Source: Candidatus Kryptoniota bacterium
Lineage (GTDB): Bacteria; Bacteroidota; Ignavibacteria; Kryptoniales; JAKASW01
Direction: 5' to 3'
Length of the DNA: 64,000 bases
Assembly (NCBI GenBank): GCA_036567965.1
Contig: DATCTN010000031.1
Span: 248,001-312,000 of the forward strand
The notes under the pieces are model-generated. The model was not told where the DNA came from. It searched no databases and was given only the letters and a program-made list of their open reading frames with translations. Positions 8,836-17,395 of the stretch are shown one piece after another. Position 1 is the stretch's first letter. Each line of letters begins with the position of its first letter. Made by a program: the position numbers and the translations under genes.

Positions 8836-9816
8836 ATGAAAAAGATAGTTTTAACTCTTGTCCTCGAATTGTTTATCACGCAAGCCGGTGTGACACAACT
8901 CCTTCCTGTCCTCGGCGCCCAGCGCGTCGGCATTACCGCTGCCGATTTCCTGAAGATCGGAGTCGGAGCACGGGCCAATGCGATGGGCGAGAGCTTCGCT
9001 GCGGTGGACAATGACGCTTACGCGCTCTTCTACAACCCTGCCGGGATAACACAGTTCGACAACACCGAGGTAGCAATTTCCCACTCCACCTGGTTCGTCG
9101 GCCTTCAGCATGACTTCATCGGCGGGGTGTACCATCTCGACAGGCAGAACACGATCGGTATCTCCATAGTGTCGCTCCAATCTGACGACATGCCGGTGAC
9201 GACGGAATACCAGCCGTACGGCACAGGAGAATATTTCAAATACGGCGATCTCGCCATTGCGGCCACATACGCGCGAAAGATGACCGACAACTTCAGCTTC
9301 GGACTGAGCGTCAGGTACATCGACGAAACTCTCGCGCAGGTGAGCATGCGCGGCGTCCTAATCGATCTCGGAACGTATTACTGGACCGGGCTGGGGAGCA
9401 CAAGGTTTGCCGTCTCGGTCAGCAATTTCGGCGGCCAGCTCACACCATCGGGCAGTGTAACACTTCTTGACGGAACGACCGTTTCGAGTTTTCAGAGTTT
9501 CTCGCCGCCGACAATATTCAGAATCGGATTCGCGCTGGACCCGTACCAGGATGCTTCAAGTAAGCTCACCACATCGGTGCAGCTGAACCATCCCTCGGAC
9601 AACTCCGAAAATATTTCACTGGGTGCAGAATATTCGTACGTTTCGTCCTTCTTCCTCCGGGCGGGCTACAAGATCAACGTCGATGAAGAGAACTATTCGG
9701 TGGGCGCGGGCGTGAAGGTCGACGTGAAGTTCGCGCAGGTGTTCTTCGATTACGCGTTCACTCCTTACCAGCGACTCGGCGACGTTCACAGGTTTTCATT
9801 AAACTTGAGATTTTAA
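8836..9816 (+). CDS. PorV/PorQ-family outer membrane beta-barrel protein
   Basis: 326 aa from ATG 8836 (a TTG at 8824 is in frame but falls in the repeat tract). After the signal peptide it has the family signature FLKIGVGARANAMGESFAAV and DAYALFYNPAGI, followed by alternating strands to the terminal FSLNLRF. PorV-type proteins in T9SS organisms are outer-membrane barrels that shuttle or receive cargo bearing the C-terminal sorting domain. The gene ends 1 nt before the next start, so the two are co-translated. A second family member lies at 40017-41015 in the pectin island. Whether this one serves secretion or is a FadL-like transporter cannot be settled by sequence reading. Confidence 0.85.
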   Translation: MKKIVLTLVLELFITQAGVTQLLPVLGAQRVGITAADFLKIGVGARANAMGESFAAVDNDAYALFYNPAGITQFDNTEVAISHSTWFVGLQHDFIGGVYHLDRQNTIGISIVSLQSDDMPVTTEYQPYGTGEYFKYGDLAIAATYARKMTDNFSFGLSVRYIDETLAQVSMRGVLIDLGTYYWTGLGSTRFAVSVSNFGGQLTPSGSVTLLDGTTVSSFQSFSPPTIFRIGFALDPYQDASSKLTTSVQLNHPSDNSENISLGAEYSYVSSFFLRAGYKINVDEENYSVGAGVKVDVKFAQVFFDYAFTPYQRLGDVHRFSLNLRF

Positions 9817-9817
9817 G

Positions 9818-10966
9818 ATGAAGATTGGATTGTCCGTCCTGGCTGCTGCGGTACTCTTTGTCGGCTGCAACCAGAAATCTAACATTGTCGACCCTTCCAC
9901 GCTTCCCAAGGCGACAGGACAGGTTGTCAGTGACACGAATTATATCCAGATTCAACCTGCGTGGACTGCTTTCAGCAGTCCGAAGGATATCAAGATCGGG
10001 TACGATGACTTCCTCTATGTGACGGAACCTGGTAAGAACCGTGTGGCGATGGCGAACCTTGCCGGAACCATTCTCGGGTACTCGCAGTACATCGAACGCC
10101 CGGTTGCGGTCACAGAAGACAGGAGATTCAATCTGATAGTGGCCTGCGAATACGATACTATGGTCAATGGAAATGTAGTTACGGTCGCCGCTATAGCAAA
10201 GCTCAGATTGTTCAACCACAGCGACTCGATCTGGGCGGCGCCGGTGGAGATCGTCTATCATGAGAACCCGCGGCAGCAAATTACCCGCGACGGGTCCGGT
10301 AATTTAATCTCAGGACGAGAATTCACGGGTATCGCCGTTCTTCCCGATAACAGCTATTACGTCACACGTTCCGGAAAGAATAATTCGAGCTCTGTCGATC
10401 CCGACAACATGATTCTCCATTTCGACAAGAACGACGACGAGTACTCGAGCGACTACATCGACTTAGTACCGACTCTGGTATCGACAGGGACCGGCTTCGT
10501 GGCGATCAACCAGATAAGCAATATCACTACTTTCAACACGAGACAATACGGAACGGATTTCATCCTGACACAGACCGATCCGGCAAATGCGTTCAAGGTA
10601 AAATGGATAACTTTCAACCCGGGAAGCGAGCTCTTTGCTCCAAGCTGGGATTCGAGGTTCAGTCTCAACCCGACGACCTACTCGTCAGGGAAATTGCCCG
10701 ACATACTCTCCGGCATATTCGTCGCGCCCCAGGCGGTAATGGTCGACGATCGAAGCAATATATACATCATCGACAGCCAGCTTGACAGCCTCATGAAGTT
10801 CGACTTAAACGGCAGACTTCTCCGTGAATCATTCGGACCTGTCAAGTCGGGAAGCATGCCCCTTCTTCATCCATCCGGGATCACGTACTTCAATAAGATC
10901 ATTTATATAAGCGATACGGGCCACAACCGCGTACTTAGATACGAACTCTCGACGGATTTGAAATAG
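9818..10966 (+). CDS. NHL/beta-propeller lipoprotein
   Basis: 382 aa. MKIGLSVLAAAVLFVGC is a lipoprotein signal with the lipobox Cys at 17. The rest carries repeated propeller-blade phrases: SSPKDIKIGYDDFLYVTEPGK, PQAVMVDDRSNIYIIDS, LHPSGITYFNKIIYISDTGH. These are NHL-type repeats that build a six-bladed propeller for binding rather than catalysis. It follows the PorV-like gene by one base and closes the receptor locus. Probably an outer-membrane, surface- or periplasm-facing binding protein. Target unknown. Confidence 0.8.
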   Translation: MKIGLSVLAAAVLFVGCNQKSNIVDPSTLPKATGQVVSDTNYIQIQPAWTAFSSPKDIKIGYDDFLYVTEPGKNRVAMANLAGTILGYSQYIERPVAVTEDRRFNLIVACEYDTMVNGNVVTVAAIAKLRLFNHSDSIWAAPVEIVYHENPRQQITRDGSGNLISGREFTGIAVLPDNSYYVTRSGKNNSSSVDPDNMILHFDKNDDEYSSDYIDLVPTLVSTGTGFVAINQISNITTFNTRQYGTDFILTQTDPANAFKVKWITFNPGSELFAPSWDSRFSLNPTTYSSGKLPDILSGIFVAPQAVMVDDRSNIYIIDSQLDSLMKFDLNGRLLRESFGPVKSGSMPLLHPSGITYFNKIIYISDTGHNRVLRYELSTDLK

Positions 10967-11027
10967 ATATCTGAATTGCCGGCGGGGACGCTGGGAATCT
11001 ATCGTACAATTCTACAATTGACTTGCC

Positions 11028-12260
11028 CTAAAGCTTCACGACTTTCCCCATGAACAGAATCGCGCCGGAGTTCCGTTCATGGATGAGGAAGAGAAAAGGC
11101 CTGTCAACATTCATCGTAACACTCGACGGTTCGGCAATGGTAGCACCAATTCCAACCACCGTCACTGCCGCGGCTTCGGTGCCGGCTTCGTTGACTTTCA
11201 CGTAAGTGATATGGTCCACGTCGGTGACGTAAAGAGACAATGCCTTGCATATCCGTGAAAGATCCGCTTTCGACGGATCAAACGCGTCAATCATTCCCAT
11301 GGACTTGAGATCTGCGTTGAGTAACCGATTGTAATTTAATTCGAATCTCGGAAGTGAAATTTCTACCGGGTAAACGGAAAGTCGTGAGCCGATATTTTCG
11401 AAATCGGATTGATTGAAAGCGGTAGAGAGCTGCTCGATTGATATACCTGCTTTCGGCAGAATCACGACCATGCTGTACAGAGAATCTCCGTAAGGAAGTT
11501 CTACTGCCTGATATTCTTCGTTTTCGCAATACGGAAAGTCGGTTTGAGTGTGCATCAACTCGATCGTGTTCGTATTTCCGTCATCTGAATAGAATGGCGA
11601 ATTAGTTGTATTCGCTTCGTCGAATTTGTATTTCCAGCTTCCGTTGAAGTAGATAGCATTTATCAGATACATAACTTCATCACGGGGTATAGTGTCCAGC
11701 ACCTTCGAAATTTTATGGTTTGTCTTTGCATCGACCCAGCTGTTTATAGTGGTCACAGCATCGGGCGAGGCGAAATCAAGTGCGCTCACCTCGGCACTGA
11801 AGTATTTATTATTTACGTTCAGAAAATTTGCTTCGACCGGCACGCCTTTCTTGTACCAAATTGAATTCGCAATGTTCATCGTTACTTTAGGATCGAGATT
11901 GATCAGGTAATCGGACAAAGTTTCGTAGGAGCTATTTATATCGTCGTCCGAGACACCGTTCCATCCGAGCATCGAATCGATTTGCGATTTCGTGGTTCTG
12001 TCCGCGCCGTTGAGAACCATCCCGAGAGCATACGACACGCTGAGCGGGGAAATGAAGACGTTGTTTCCTGTTTCCGCCTTGTTCACGGTATTGAACAGCG
12101 AGAAACTGAAATGGTTCGACTGGTTAACATTTTGTTTCTCGAGTGGAGTCAATTCGCGGACGTTGATCTTGCCGCTTCCTGTGGGCGAATTGGAGCAGCC
12201 GACAAGCGCACACAACCCAAACAGTGCGACCGACAAAAGAGCAAACGTAGGTTTTCTCAT
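11028..12260 (-). CDS. Lipoprotein serpin (serine/cysteine protease inhibitor)
   Basis: 410 aa from the ATG at 12260, which has an excellent Shine-Dalgarno (AAGGAGG) 6 nt upstream. The N-terminus MRKPTFALLSVALFGLCALVGCSN is a lipoprotein signal. The serpin fold is full length: NVFISPLSVSYALGMVLNGA, MYLINAIYFNGSWKYKFD, LPYGDSLYSMVVILPK. The reactive-loop hinge EAGTEAAAVTV has the small residues at P12-P8 needed for loop insertion, followed by RPFLFLIHERNSGAILFMGKV. The loop then reads VGIGATIAEPSS, so P1 is probably a small residue near A-T-I, favouring elastase- or subtilisin-like targets (inference). It is convergent with the receptor locus and divergent from the NlpC/P60 gene. It could protect the surface from foreign or self-made proteases. 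Confidence 0.95.
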   Translation of the reverse strand: MRKPTFALLSVALFGLCALVGCSNSPTGSGKINVRELTPLEKQNVNQSNHFSFSLFNTVNKAETGNNVFISPLSVSYALGMVLNGADRTTKSQIDSMLGWNGVSDDDINSSYETLSDYLINLDPKVTMNIANSIWYKKGVPVEANFLNVNNKYFSAEVSALDFASPDAVTTINSWVDAKTNHKISKVLDTIPRDEVMYLINAIYFNGSWKYKFDEANTTNSPFYSDDGNTNTIELMHTQTDFPYCENEEYQAVELPYGDSLYSMVVILPKAGISIEQLSTAFNQSDFENIGSRLSVYPVEISLPRFELNYNRLLNADLKSMGMIDAFDPSKADLSRICKALSLYVTDVDHITYVKVNEAGTEAAAVTVVGIGATIAEPSSVTMNVDRPFLFLIHERNSGAILFMGKVVKL

Positions 12261-12353
12261 GCCCAACCTCCTTATCCTTCCCCCTAACATTAGATGCAGA
12301 ATCCTCAAAAGTCAATACAGTTCCGAATTGAGCTGATCGGATACATCCTCAAT

Positions 12354-12368
12354 CGTTCCATAGGAACG
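12354..12368. promoter_or_regulatory. Short palindrome in the serpin/NlpC divergent promoter region
   Basis: CGTTCC-ATA-GGAACG lies midway between two divergent genes. A second perfect palindrome, TTGTTCGAACAA, lies at 12416-12427, 8 bp before the NlpC/P60 start codon. Either may be an operator; no matching regulator is identified. Confidence 0.3.
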
Positions 12369-12435
12369 TTAAGCGCGGATCGGGATTCTTGTACTCCAAG
12401 CGCACCGTTTTTATATTGTTCGAACAACTTCGCCG

Positions 12436-13083
12436 ATGAACAAAGCTTACAAATTCCTTATTTCAATTTGCGCAATTTCAAGTCTGACGATCATCGGGTG
12501 CAGTGGATCTTCTCCGAGATTCAGCTCAGGCAACAACGGTACCGTGAGTTCTAAGCCCAGGTTCAGCTATGATGAAACACCTGATGAGTTGAAAGCCGAG
12601 AAGGTGGAAGTCAAAACGGAAGATGATCACCCGGTAAGCCTGGATAAAGCAAAGTCGGAAATAAACAAAATCGCCGGGCGACCGGGCAGTGCGAGCAATC
12701 TCCAGAGCCTCTTCATGGAAGTGATTCTCTCGTATATGGGAACGCCGTACCATATTGGCGGTACGGATCATTCAGGAATGGACTGCTCGGGATTCTCGAT
12801 GGTTGTTTTTGACTCGGTGTTTAAGAAGCAGCTTCCTCATTCGGCGCGACAACAGTCCACGTTTGGAGAGTCGGTTTCCCGAGACGATCTCGGAATTGGC
12901 GACCTGATTTTCTTCAAAACCACCGGCCCGGTAATAAGCCATGTGGGGATTTATCTTGGAGACGATCTCTTCGCGCACGCGAGTGTCGAGCAGGGTGTGA
13001 CGATCTCTTCTCTCGAGAGCACTTACTACAAGCGGCGGTATGCCGGTGCGAAAAAAATAATCGGGATGTCCAATGGCCTTTGA
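12436..13083 (+). CDS. NlpC/P60 peptidoglycan endopeptidase lipoprotein
   Basis: 215 aa. The N-terminus ends TIIGCSG, a lipobox. A roughly 70-residue charged linker leads to the NlpC/P60 domain from about residue 95. Catalytic Cys is in MDCSGFSM, catalytic His in SHVGIYLG, and the third polar position falls in FAHAS. Enzymes of this type cut the D-gamma-glutamyl-meso-diaminopimelate bond in peptide stems. The lipid anchor places it in the periplasm at a membrane. Its last 11 nt overlap the UbiD-like gene, suggesting coupled translation, although the functions look unrelated. Confidence 0.93.
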   Translation: MNKAYKFLISICAISSLTIIGCSGSSPRFSSGNNGTVSSKPRFSYDETPDELKAEKVEVKTEDDHPVSLDKAKSEINKIAGRPGSASNLQSLFMEVILSYMGTPYHIGGTDHSGMDCSGFSMVVFDSVFKKQLPHSARQQSTFGESVSRDDLGIGDLIFFKTTGPVISHVGIYLGDDLFAHASVEQGVTISSLESTYYKRRYAGAKKIIGMSNGL

Positions 13084-14524
13084 TAAGCTAGACGAATTCA
13101 TCCAGTTCCTGAAGAAGAAACAGGAGCTGAAGGTTATCGACGCTAAGGTCGATCCGAAACTTGAAATCACCGAGATTGTGGACAGGGTGGTCAAAGCCGG
13201 AGGACCGGCGCTCCTTTTCACGAACGTGAAGGGAAGCCAGATCCCGCTGGCGATTAATCTGTTCGGTACCCGCCGGCGAATGAGCTGGGCGCTCGGCGTG
13301 GAAGATCTTGACGAGATTGGGACCCGGTTCGCGAAAATGTTCAACCTCAAGGTTCCCGAATCGCTCCTTGGAAAAGTGGCGATGATGCCGAAGCTTCTTG
13401 AACTGGCGAAATTTCCTCCGAAGGTTGTAAGAAAGGCGCCCTGTCAGGATGTGGTCATCGGGGGGAAGGATGTCGATCTTTATAAATTCCCGGTCACTAC
13501 TTCATGGCCGCAGGACGGAGGCCCATATATCCTTTTCGGACAGGTGGTCACCAAAGACCCTGAAACAGGGACCAGAAACATGGGTCTCTACAGGCTGCAG
13601 GTCCTCGACAAGAATACCACAGCGATGCACTGGCAAAGACACAAGGGTGGTGCCGCGCACTTTCGAAAAGCCAAAGAAAAAGGAATGAAGAGGCTTGAGG
13701 TCGCGGTTGTCGTCGGGTCCGACCCTGCTACGATGTACGCGACGAGCGCGCCGCTGCCCGAGAGCATAGAGGAATATTTGTTCTCCGGTTTTATCAGGAA
13801 AGATCCTGTAGAGCTGGTGAAATGCAAAACCCTCGATCTGGAAGTACCGGCCGAATCCGAGATCGTTCTGGAAGGATATGTCGACACCGAGGAAGATCTC
13901 CGGCTCGAAGGCCCGTTCGGCGACCATACGGGATTTTATTCGCTCGCCGATTACTACCCGGCGTTTCATGTCACGACCGTCACCACTCGTGCGAAACCTG
14001 TGTACGTCTCCACGATCGTGGGCCAGCCTATTATGGAAGACGACTGGATGGGATTTGCCACTGAAAGAATTTTCCTTCCACTCGCGAAGCTTGTAATCCC
14101 GGAGCTCGTCGATTACCACATGCCGTTCGAGGGAATATTCCATAATCTGGTGTTTGCGTCGATAGACAAGCAGTACCCGGGTCAAGCATTCAAAGTAATG
14201 AACGGTCTCTGGGGACTCGGACAGATGATGTTCGCAAAAGTGATTGTCGTGGTTGACAAGGATGTGGATGTTCAAAATACCTCCGAAGCATGGTGGTACG
14301 CTTTGAACAATATCGATCCGCAGCGCGATGTGATTTTTACGAAAGGACCTGCGGACGTACTCGATCACTCGTCGCAACATTTCAGCTTCGGCACGAAGAT
14401 GGGAATCGACGGCACGCGGAAGTGGAAAGACGAGGGCATCACCAGACCGTGGCCAGACAAAATCGTAATGTCCGACGAAATAAAGAAACTCGTGGACTCA
14501 AGATGGAAAACGTTCGGACTTTGA
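13073..14524 (+). CDS. UbiD-family prenylated-FMN-dependent decarboxylase
   Basis: 483 aa, the usual length of the family. Characteristic blocks are AGGPALLFTNVKGS near the N-terminus, TSWPQDGGPYILFGQVVTKDPETG, and LEGPFGDHTGFYSLADYYP, the conserved segment holding an active-site Glu. Family members decarboxylate aromatic or unsaturated acids with prenylated FMN made by a UbiX partner. No ubiX is in the window. In FCB bacteria the likely role is menaquinone-type quinone synthesis, but substrate assignment is open. The start overlaps the stop of the upstream endopeptidase gene. Confidence 0.88.
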   Translation: MAFDKLDEFIQFLKKKQELKVIDAKVDPKLEITEIVDRVVKAGGPALLFTNVKGSQIPLAINLFGTRRRMSWALGVEDLDEIGTRFAKMFNLKVPESLLGKVAMMPKLLELAKFPPKVVRKAPCQDVVIGGKDVDLYKFPVTTSWPQDGGPYILFGQVVTKDPETGTRNMGLYRLQVLDKNTTAMHWQRHKGGAAHFRKAKEKGMKRLEVAVVVGSDPATMYATSAPLPESIEEYLFSGFIRKDPVELVKCKTLDLEVPAESEIVLEGYVDTEEDLRLEGPFGDHTGFYSLADYYPAFHVTTVTTRAKPVYVSTIVGQPIMEDDWMGFATERIFLPLAKLVIPELVDYHMPFEGIFHNLVFASIDKQYPGQAFKVMNGLWGLGQMMFAKVIVVVDKDVDVQNTSEAWWYALNNIDPQRDVIFTKGPADVLDHSSQHFSFGTKMGIDGTRKWKDEGITRPWPDKIVMSDEIKKLVDSRWKTFGL

Positions 14525-14534
14525 AAGGGATAAA

Positions 14535-14996
14535 TTGAAGTATTTTAGATTTCGGATCTTATTGTCGTGTGTCTTGTTGACCGTGAGTATCACATCATGT
14601 TCAAGGAAGCCCCAGGAGCTTTACGATGACGGGATGAAGTCTTTCGCATCGGGAAAATACGCAGATGCACTGGACGATTTTTCCGATGGCATCAAGAAGG
14701 AGGGTAACACGAGTCTTTACGCCGCGTTCATCGCCGCGAATCTCGTGACGGGAAAATATCCGCAGGTTAATACCGCCTATAACGAGTTTTCTGCCGGCAT
14801 CCGCGGTTATCTTGTGAAACTGTACGGCGAGTCGGGATTGAAGAGGCGGAACATGATCGACATCGTTCCTTATAAGGATGCCGGAGGCAACCAGGTGCCA
14901 TCCGACTTCCCGAAGACAATAGAACTTCAGGCAGTTGTCGATTATCAGGACTTTCTGGCGGTAAAACAGCAGATCGACAACGTGCTCAAGAAATGA
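14535..14996 (+). CDS. Small lipoprotein with a TPR-like repeat
   Basis: 153 aa from TTG 14535, preceded by AAAGGGA. MKYFRFRILLSCVLLTVSITSC is a lipoprotein signal. ELYDDGMKSFASGKYADALDDF is one TPR-like helical pair; the C-terminal half (PKTIELQAVVDYQDFLAVKQQ) is unassigned. It follows the UbiD-family gene by 10 nt and so is probably in its transcript. TPR lipoproteins commonly scaffold envelope complexes; partner unknown. Confidence 0.75.
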   Translation: MKYFRFRILLSCVLLTVSITSCSRKPQELYDDGMKSFASGKYADALDDFSDGIKKEGNTSLYAAFIAANLVTGKYPQVNTAYNEFSAGIRGYLVKLYGESGLKRRNMIDIVPYKDAGGNQVPSDFPKTIELQAVVDYQDFLAVKQQIDNVLKK

Positions 14997-15031
14997 AGTC
15001 GTCCATCCGATGCGAACGGAAGGGAAGAGGG

Positions 15032-15496
15032 ATGTACCACGGGGCATTTCTGTTTGGTGCGCTCGTTCAATTCATTTTGCTCTTGTACACTCCTCAATAA
15101 CTAACTGCTCAGACTACAAACGTCGTCGAATGCCGGATCAATGCAAGGCTTGACTCCAACTCTCACACGATTATTGGAAGTGAAATTCTGAAATGGAAGA
15201 AAATTTCGGCGCAGGCGGTTCCTGAATTGTTCTTTCATCTTTTTCCGAACGCGTTCAAGAGCAATCATTCAACCCTTGCTGCCAACTACGATCTCCATTC
15301 GTGGAATCGGGGAAGTATAGATCTGTTGCGCTTGACAGACTTAAGATCGGGAGCAAACATCACAGGAAATATTTTGTTCGATTATCCCGGCGACAACTTG
15401 GGGGATCTATTTGAAGTTTGCTATCGGTCAGGCTTTTGTGTTGCTAAGGATTTTTTCAAAACTTATCTTTTACGCGGCAGAGGCGGCGTTATATAA
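15032..15496 (+). pseudogene. Decayed N-terminal fragment of an M1-type (gluzincin) aminopeptidase
   Basis: ATG 15032, preceded by AGGGAAGAGG, opens a signal-like stretch GAFLFGALVQFILLLYTPQ. It is then cut by an in-frame TAA at 15098-15100. The same frame continues at once with LTAQTTNVVECRINARLDSN, IIGSEILKWKKISAQAVPEL, FFHLFPNAFKSNHST and YDLHSWNRGSIDLL. This is the N-terminal beta domain of M1 peptidases (compare the family pattern LxxHLYxNAFxxxxST). After about DYPGDNLGD the similarity stops and the frame closes at 15496, far before the HEXXH zinc domain, which is absent. The gene thus has both a premature stop and a large 3' loss. It fills most of the gap before the deformylase gene. 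Confidence 0.65.
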
Positions 15497-15551
15497 AGAG
15501 CATCAAATCGAAATAATAACTGCAAAACCAGAAATGCTGGAGTAGTGCGAA

Positions 15552-16112
15552 GTGATATTGCCGATTCATTTATATGGAACCCACATATGGGGAATTCCGG
15601 TCAAGAGAGTGACTAAATTCGACGACAAGCTGGTCGGTTTGATAAGAGATATGTTTGAAACGATGCATAATGCGGATGGGATTGGCCTGGCGGCGACGCA
15701 AGTCGGACTTTCAATTTCGATGGCAGTCATCGATATCTCGGTGATGGAGAATTATTCCACCGAGAAGCCTCTCGTCATGATAAACCCGGAGATTCTCGAG
15801 GTGAGAGGAGAGCGAAAGATGGAGGAGGGCTGTCTCAGCGTCCCCGGGATTCACGACGAAGTCACGCGCGGGGAAGAAATAAGCGTCCGGTTCACTAATG
15901 GCAGTTTTGAACGAGTCGAGACGGATCTATCGGGAATGTGGGCCCGTGTGTTCCAGCACGAATTTGATCACCTGCAGCTGAAGTTCTTCGTTAACAGGCT
16001 GTCGAGCGTCAGGAGACAACTCCTTAAACCGAAGTTGTCGAAGATCAAGAGAGGCGATGTTCCGACGAATTATCCCGTCCTGTCCCACCTTGCTGAGAAA
16101 TCTGCGGTCTAA
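15552..16112 (+). CDS. def: Peptide deformylase
   Basis: 186 aa from GTG 15552. All three family motifs are present: GIGLAATQVG, EGCLSVPG (metal-binding Cys) and QHEFDHL (HEXXH metal-binding His pair and catalytic Glu). It removes the formyl group from nascent proteins. The N-terminal segment HLYGTHIWGIPVKRV is slightly longer than the usual YGDPVLR opening, and the C-terminus has a basic tail. It stands alone behind the decayed M1 fragment and convergent to the GWxTD gene. Confidence 0.95.
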   Translation: MILPIHLYGTHIWGIPVKRVTKFDDKLVGLIRDMFETMHNADGIGLAATQVGLSISMAVIDISVMENYSTEKPLVMINPEILEVRGERKMEEGCLSVPGIHDEVTRGEEISVRFTNGSFERVETDLSGMWARVFQHEFDHLQLKFFVNRLSSVRRQLLKPKLSKIKRGDVPTNYPVLSHLAEKSAV

Positions 16113-16129
16113 TTCCTCCCCCTCCAGGC

Positions 16130-17395
16130 TTACATGTTCGTGCTTCGTATCAGCCTGTAGTCTCCGGTGCCGAATTGGTCGAGAAAAATGAATTCGATCT
16201 GCGAGTTGTAATAATACCAGTAAAGATATGCCGGTGAGTTGAATCCATTTTCCTGCGTCTGTACATCGTCGGGCGGCCCGTATATGATGTATATCCTTCC
16301 CCTATCGCTCTGCCACCCTCTCCCTATGCTGGCGGTGAAATGAGTATTTGCGTAATCCACTCTTCTGTAGAATTCCCTCATCAGCGCGTCAGCAGTGACC
16401 TGGTCGCCGTGAGCACGCGCCAGCCAGAACTGTTTGAACTTCCTTTGTCTTTCCGAAAAGGGTCCCTTTCTCAGCGATGCGATAATGTCGCCGTTAGCGA
16501 TATACTCCAGCGGACCGATGGCTTCATCCATCTCCGAAGGAACCAGCGGCACGTTGCTTCTAGGCACGCGCAGCAAAGTCCGAGATGAACTCTCTTCCCC
16601 GTTGGCGACGGCTGTTATCTCGAAATCGTAAGTCGCCGGGGCAAGATCCGTTATTATAAGAGGGAGACTGTATCTCCGAAGACTTGTATCCTGATTGAAC
16701 CTGTAAGTCGTGTCGATTGAAGTTGGAATCTGAGTAGACCTTGCCACGATGTGAAGTCCCACATCGGCGGGAACGCGCTTGCAAACCACGAAGAACTTCG
16801 CGTAGAGTGTATCGAATCTGTTGGTCGCTACTTCGATCGGATTACCGGAAGTATCCGCCTGATCATACAACAAAAGGTCGCTTATGCTGATCTGACTTCT
16901 CGAATAGTCTTTGAATGTGTGGATGAACTCCCTGCTGGAAGTCTCGTTTGTATTCAGATCATATAGTCTTAGTTCCATGTAATAAGTGCCGGGACTGAGT
17001 TGAACTTCGGAACCGAGAGTGTCGAACAGCGAAGCCGATATCGTTTCCGGATACGACTTGACCGTTATTCTTCTGTCGAAGAATTTCGAGAAGCGATCCA
17101 CAGTCATTTCTTTGTCGGCATACGCGTTTATTGAAAGCTGGTAATGTGCCGCGAATTCCGAGTCAGATCTTACAAATATTATGTCATCATAGCGGACTCT
17201 TGCGTACAAGTCGACCACGGATGAATCGGGTAGAGCGGATGGATGATCTGAGATGAAGAATCCGAAACGTGGGGGGAGCAGCGCTGTCATCATTGCAGGC
17301 TGAACCGTTTCTTTCTGGGACGAACAGCCGGCGGCGAGAATTCCACAAAGTGCGAGCTGGAGGAGTTTTCCGGGTGTGCTATTTCTTTTTGTCAT
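16130..17395 (-). CDS. GWxTD-domain lipoprotein
   Basis: 421 aa from ATG 17395; an in-frame TTG at 17416 is an alternative. The signal LLQLALCGILAAGCSS has a lipobox. The middle is beta-rich with three or four Ig-like strand sets (VQLSPGTYYMELRLYDLN; LAPATYDFEITAVANGEE). The C-terminal GWxTD domain reads ASIGRGWQSDRGRIYIIYGP, then PAYLYWYYYNSQIEFIF. GWxTD proteins are widespread in Acidobacteriota, Ignavibacteria and relatives and have no settled function. The start lies inside the 3' end of the upstream M50 protease gene, so the two are translationally coupled. Confidence 0.88.
   Translation of the reverse strand: MTKRNSTPGKLLQLALCGILAAGCSSQKETVQPAMMTALLPPRFGFFISDHPSALPDSSVVDLYARVRYDDIIFVRSDSEFAAHYQLSINAYADKEMTVDRFSKFFDRRITVKSYPETISASLFDTLGSEVQLSPGTYYMELRLYDLNTNETSSREFIHTFKDYSRSQISISDLLLYDQADTSGNPIEVATNRFDTLYAKFFVVCKRVPADVGLHIVARSTQIPTSIDTTYRFNQDTSLRRYSLPLIITDLAPATYDFEITAVANGEESSSRTLLRVPRSNVPLVPSEMDEAIGPLEYIANGDIIASLRKGPFSERQRKFKQFWLARAHGDQVTADALMREFYRRVDYANTHFTASIGRGWQSDRGRIYIIYGPPDDVQTQENGFNSPAYLYWYYYNSQIEFIFLDQFGTGDYRLIRSTNM

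Noticed and set aside
13502-14380. Long minus-strand frame of 292 codons inside the UbiD-type gene
   Set aside because: Shadow of a well-supported + strand gene; composition is Arg/His-rich as expected for antisense frames.
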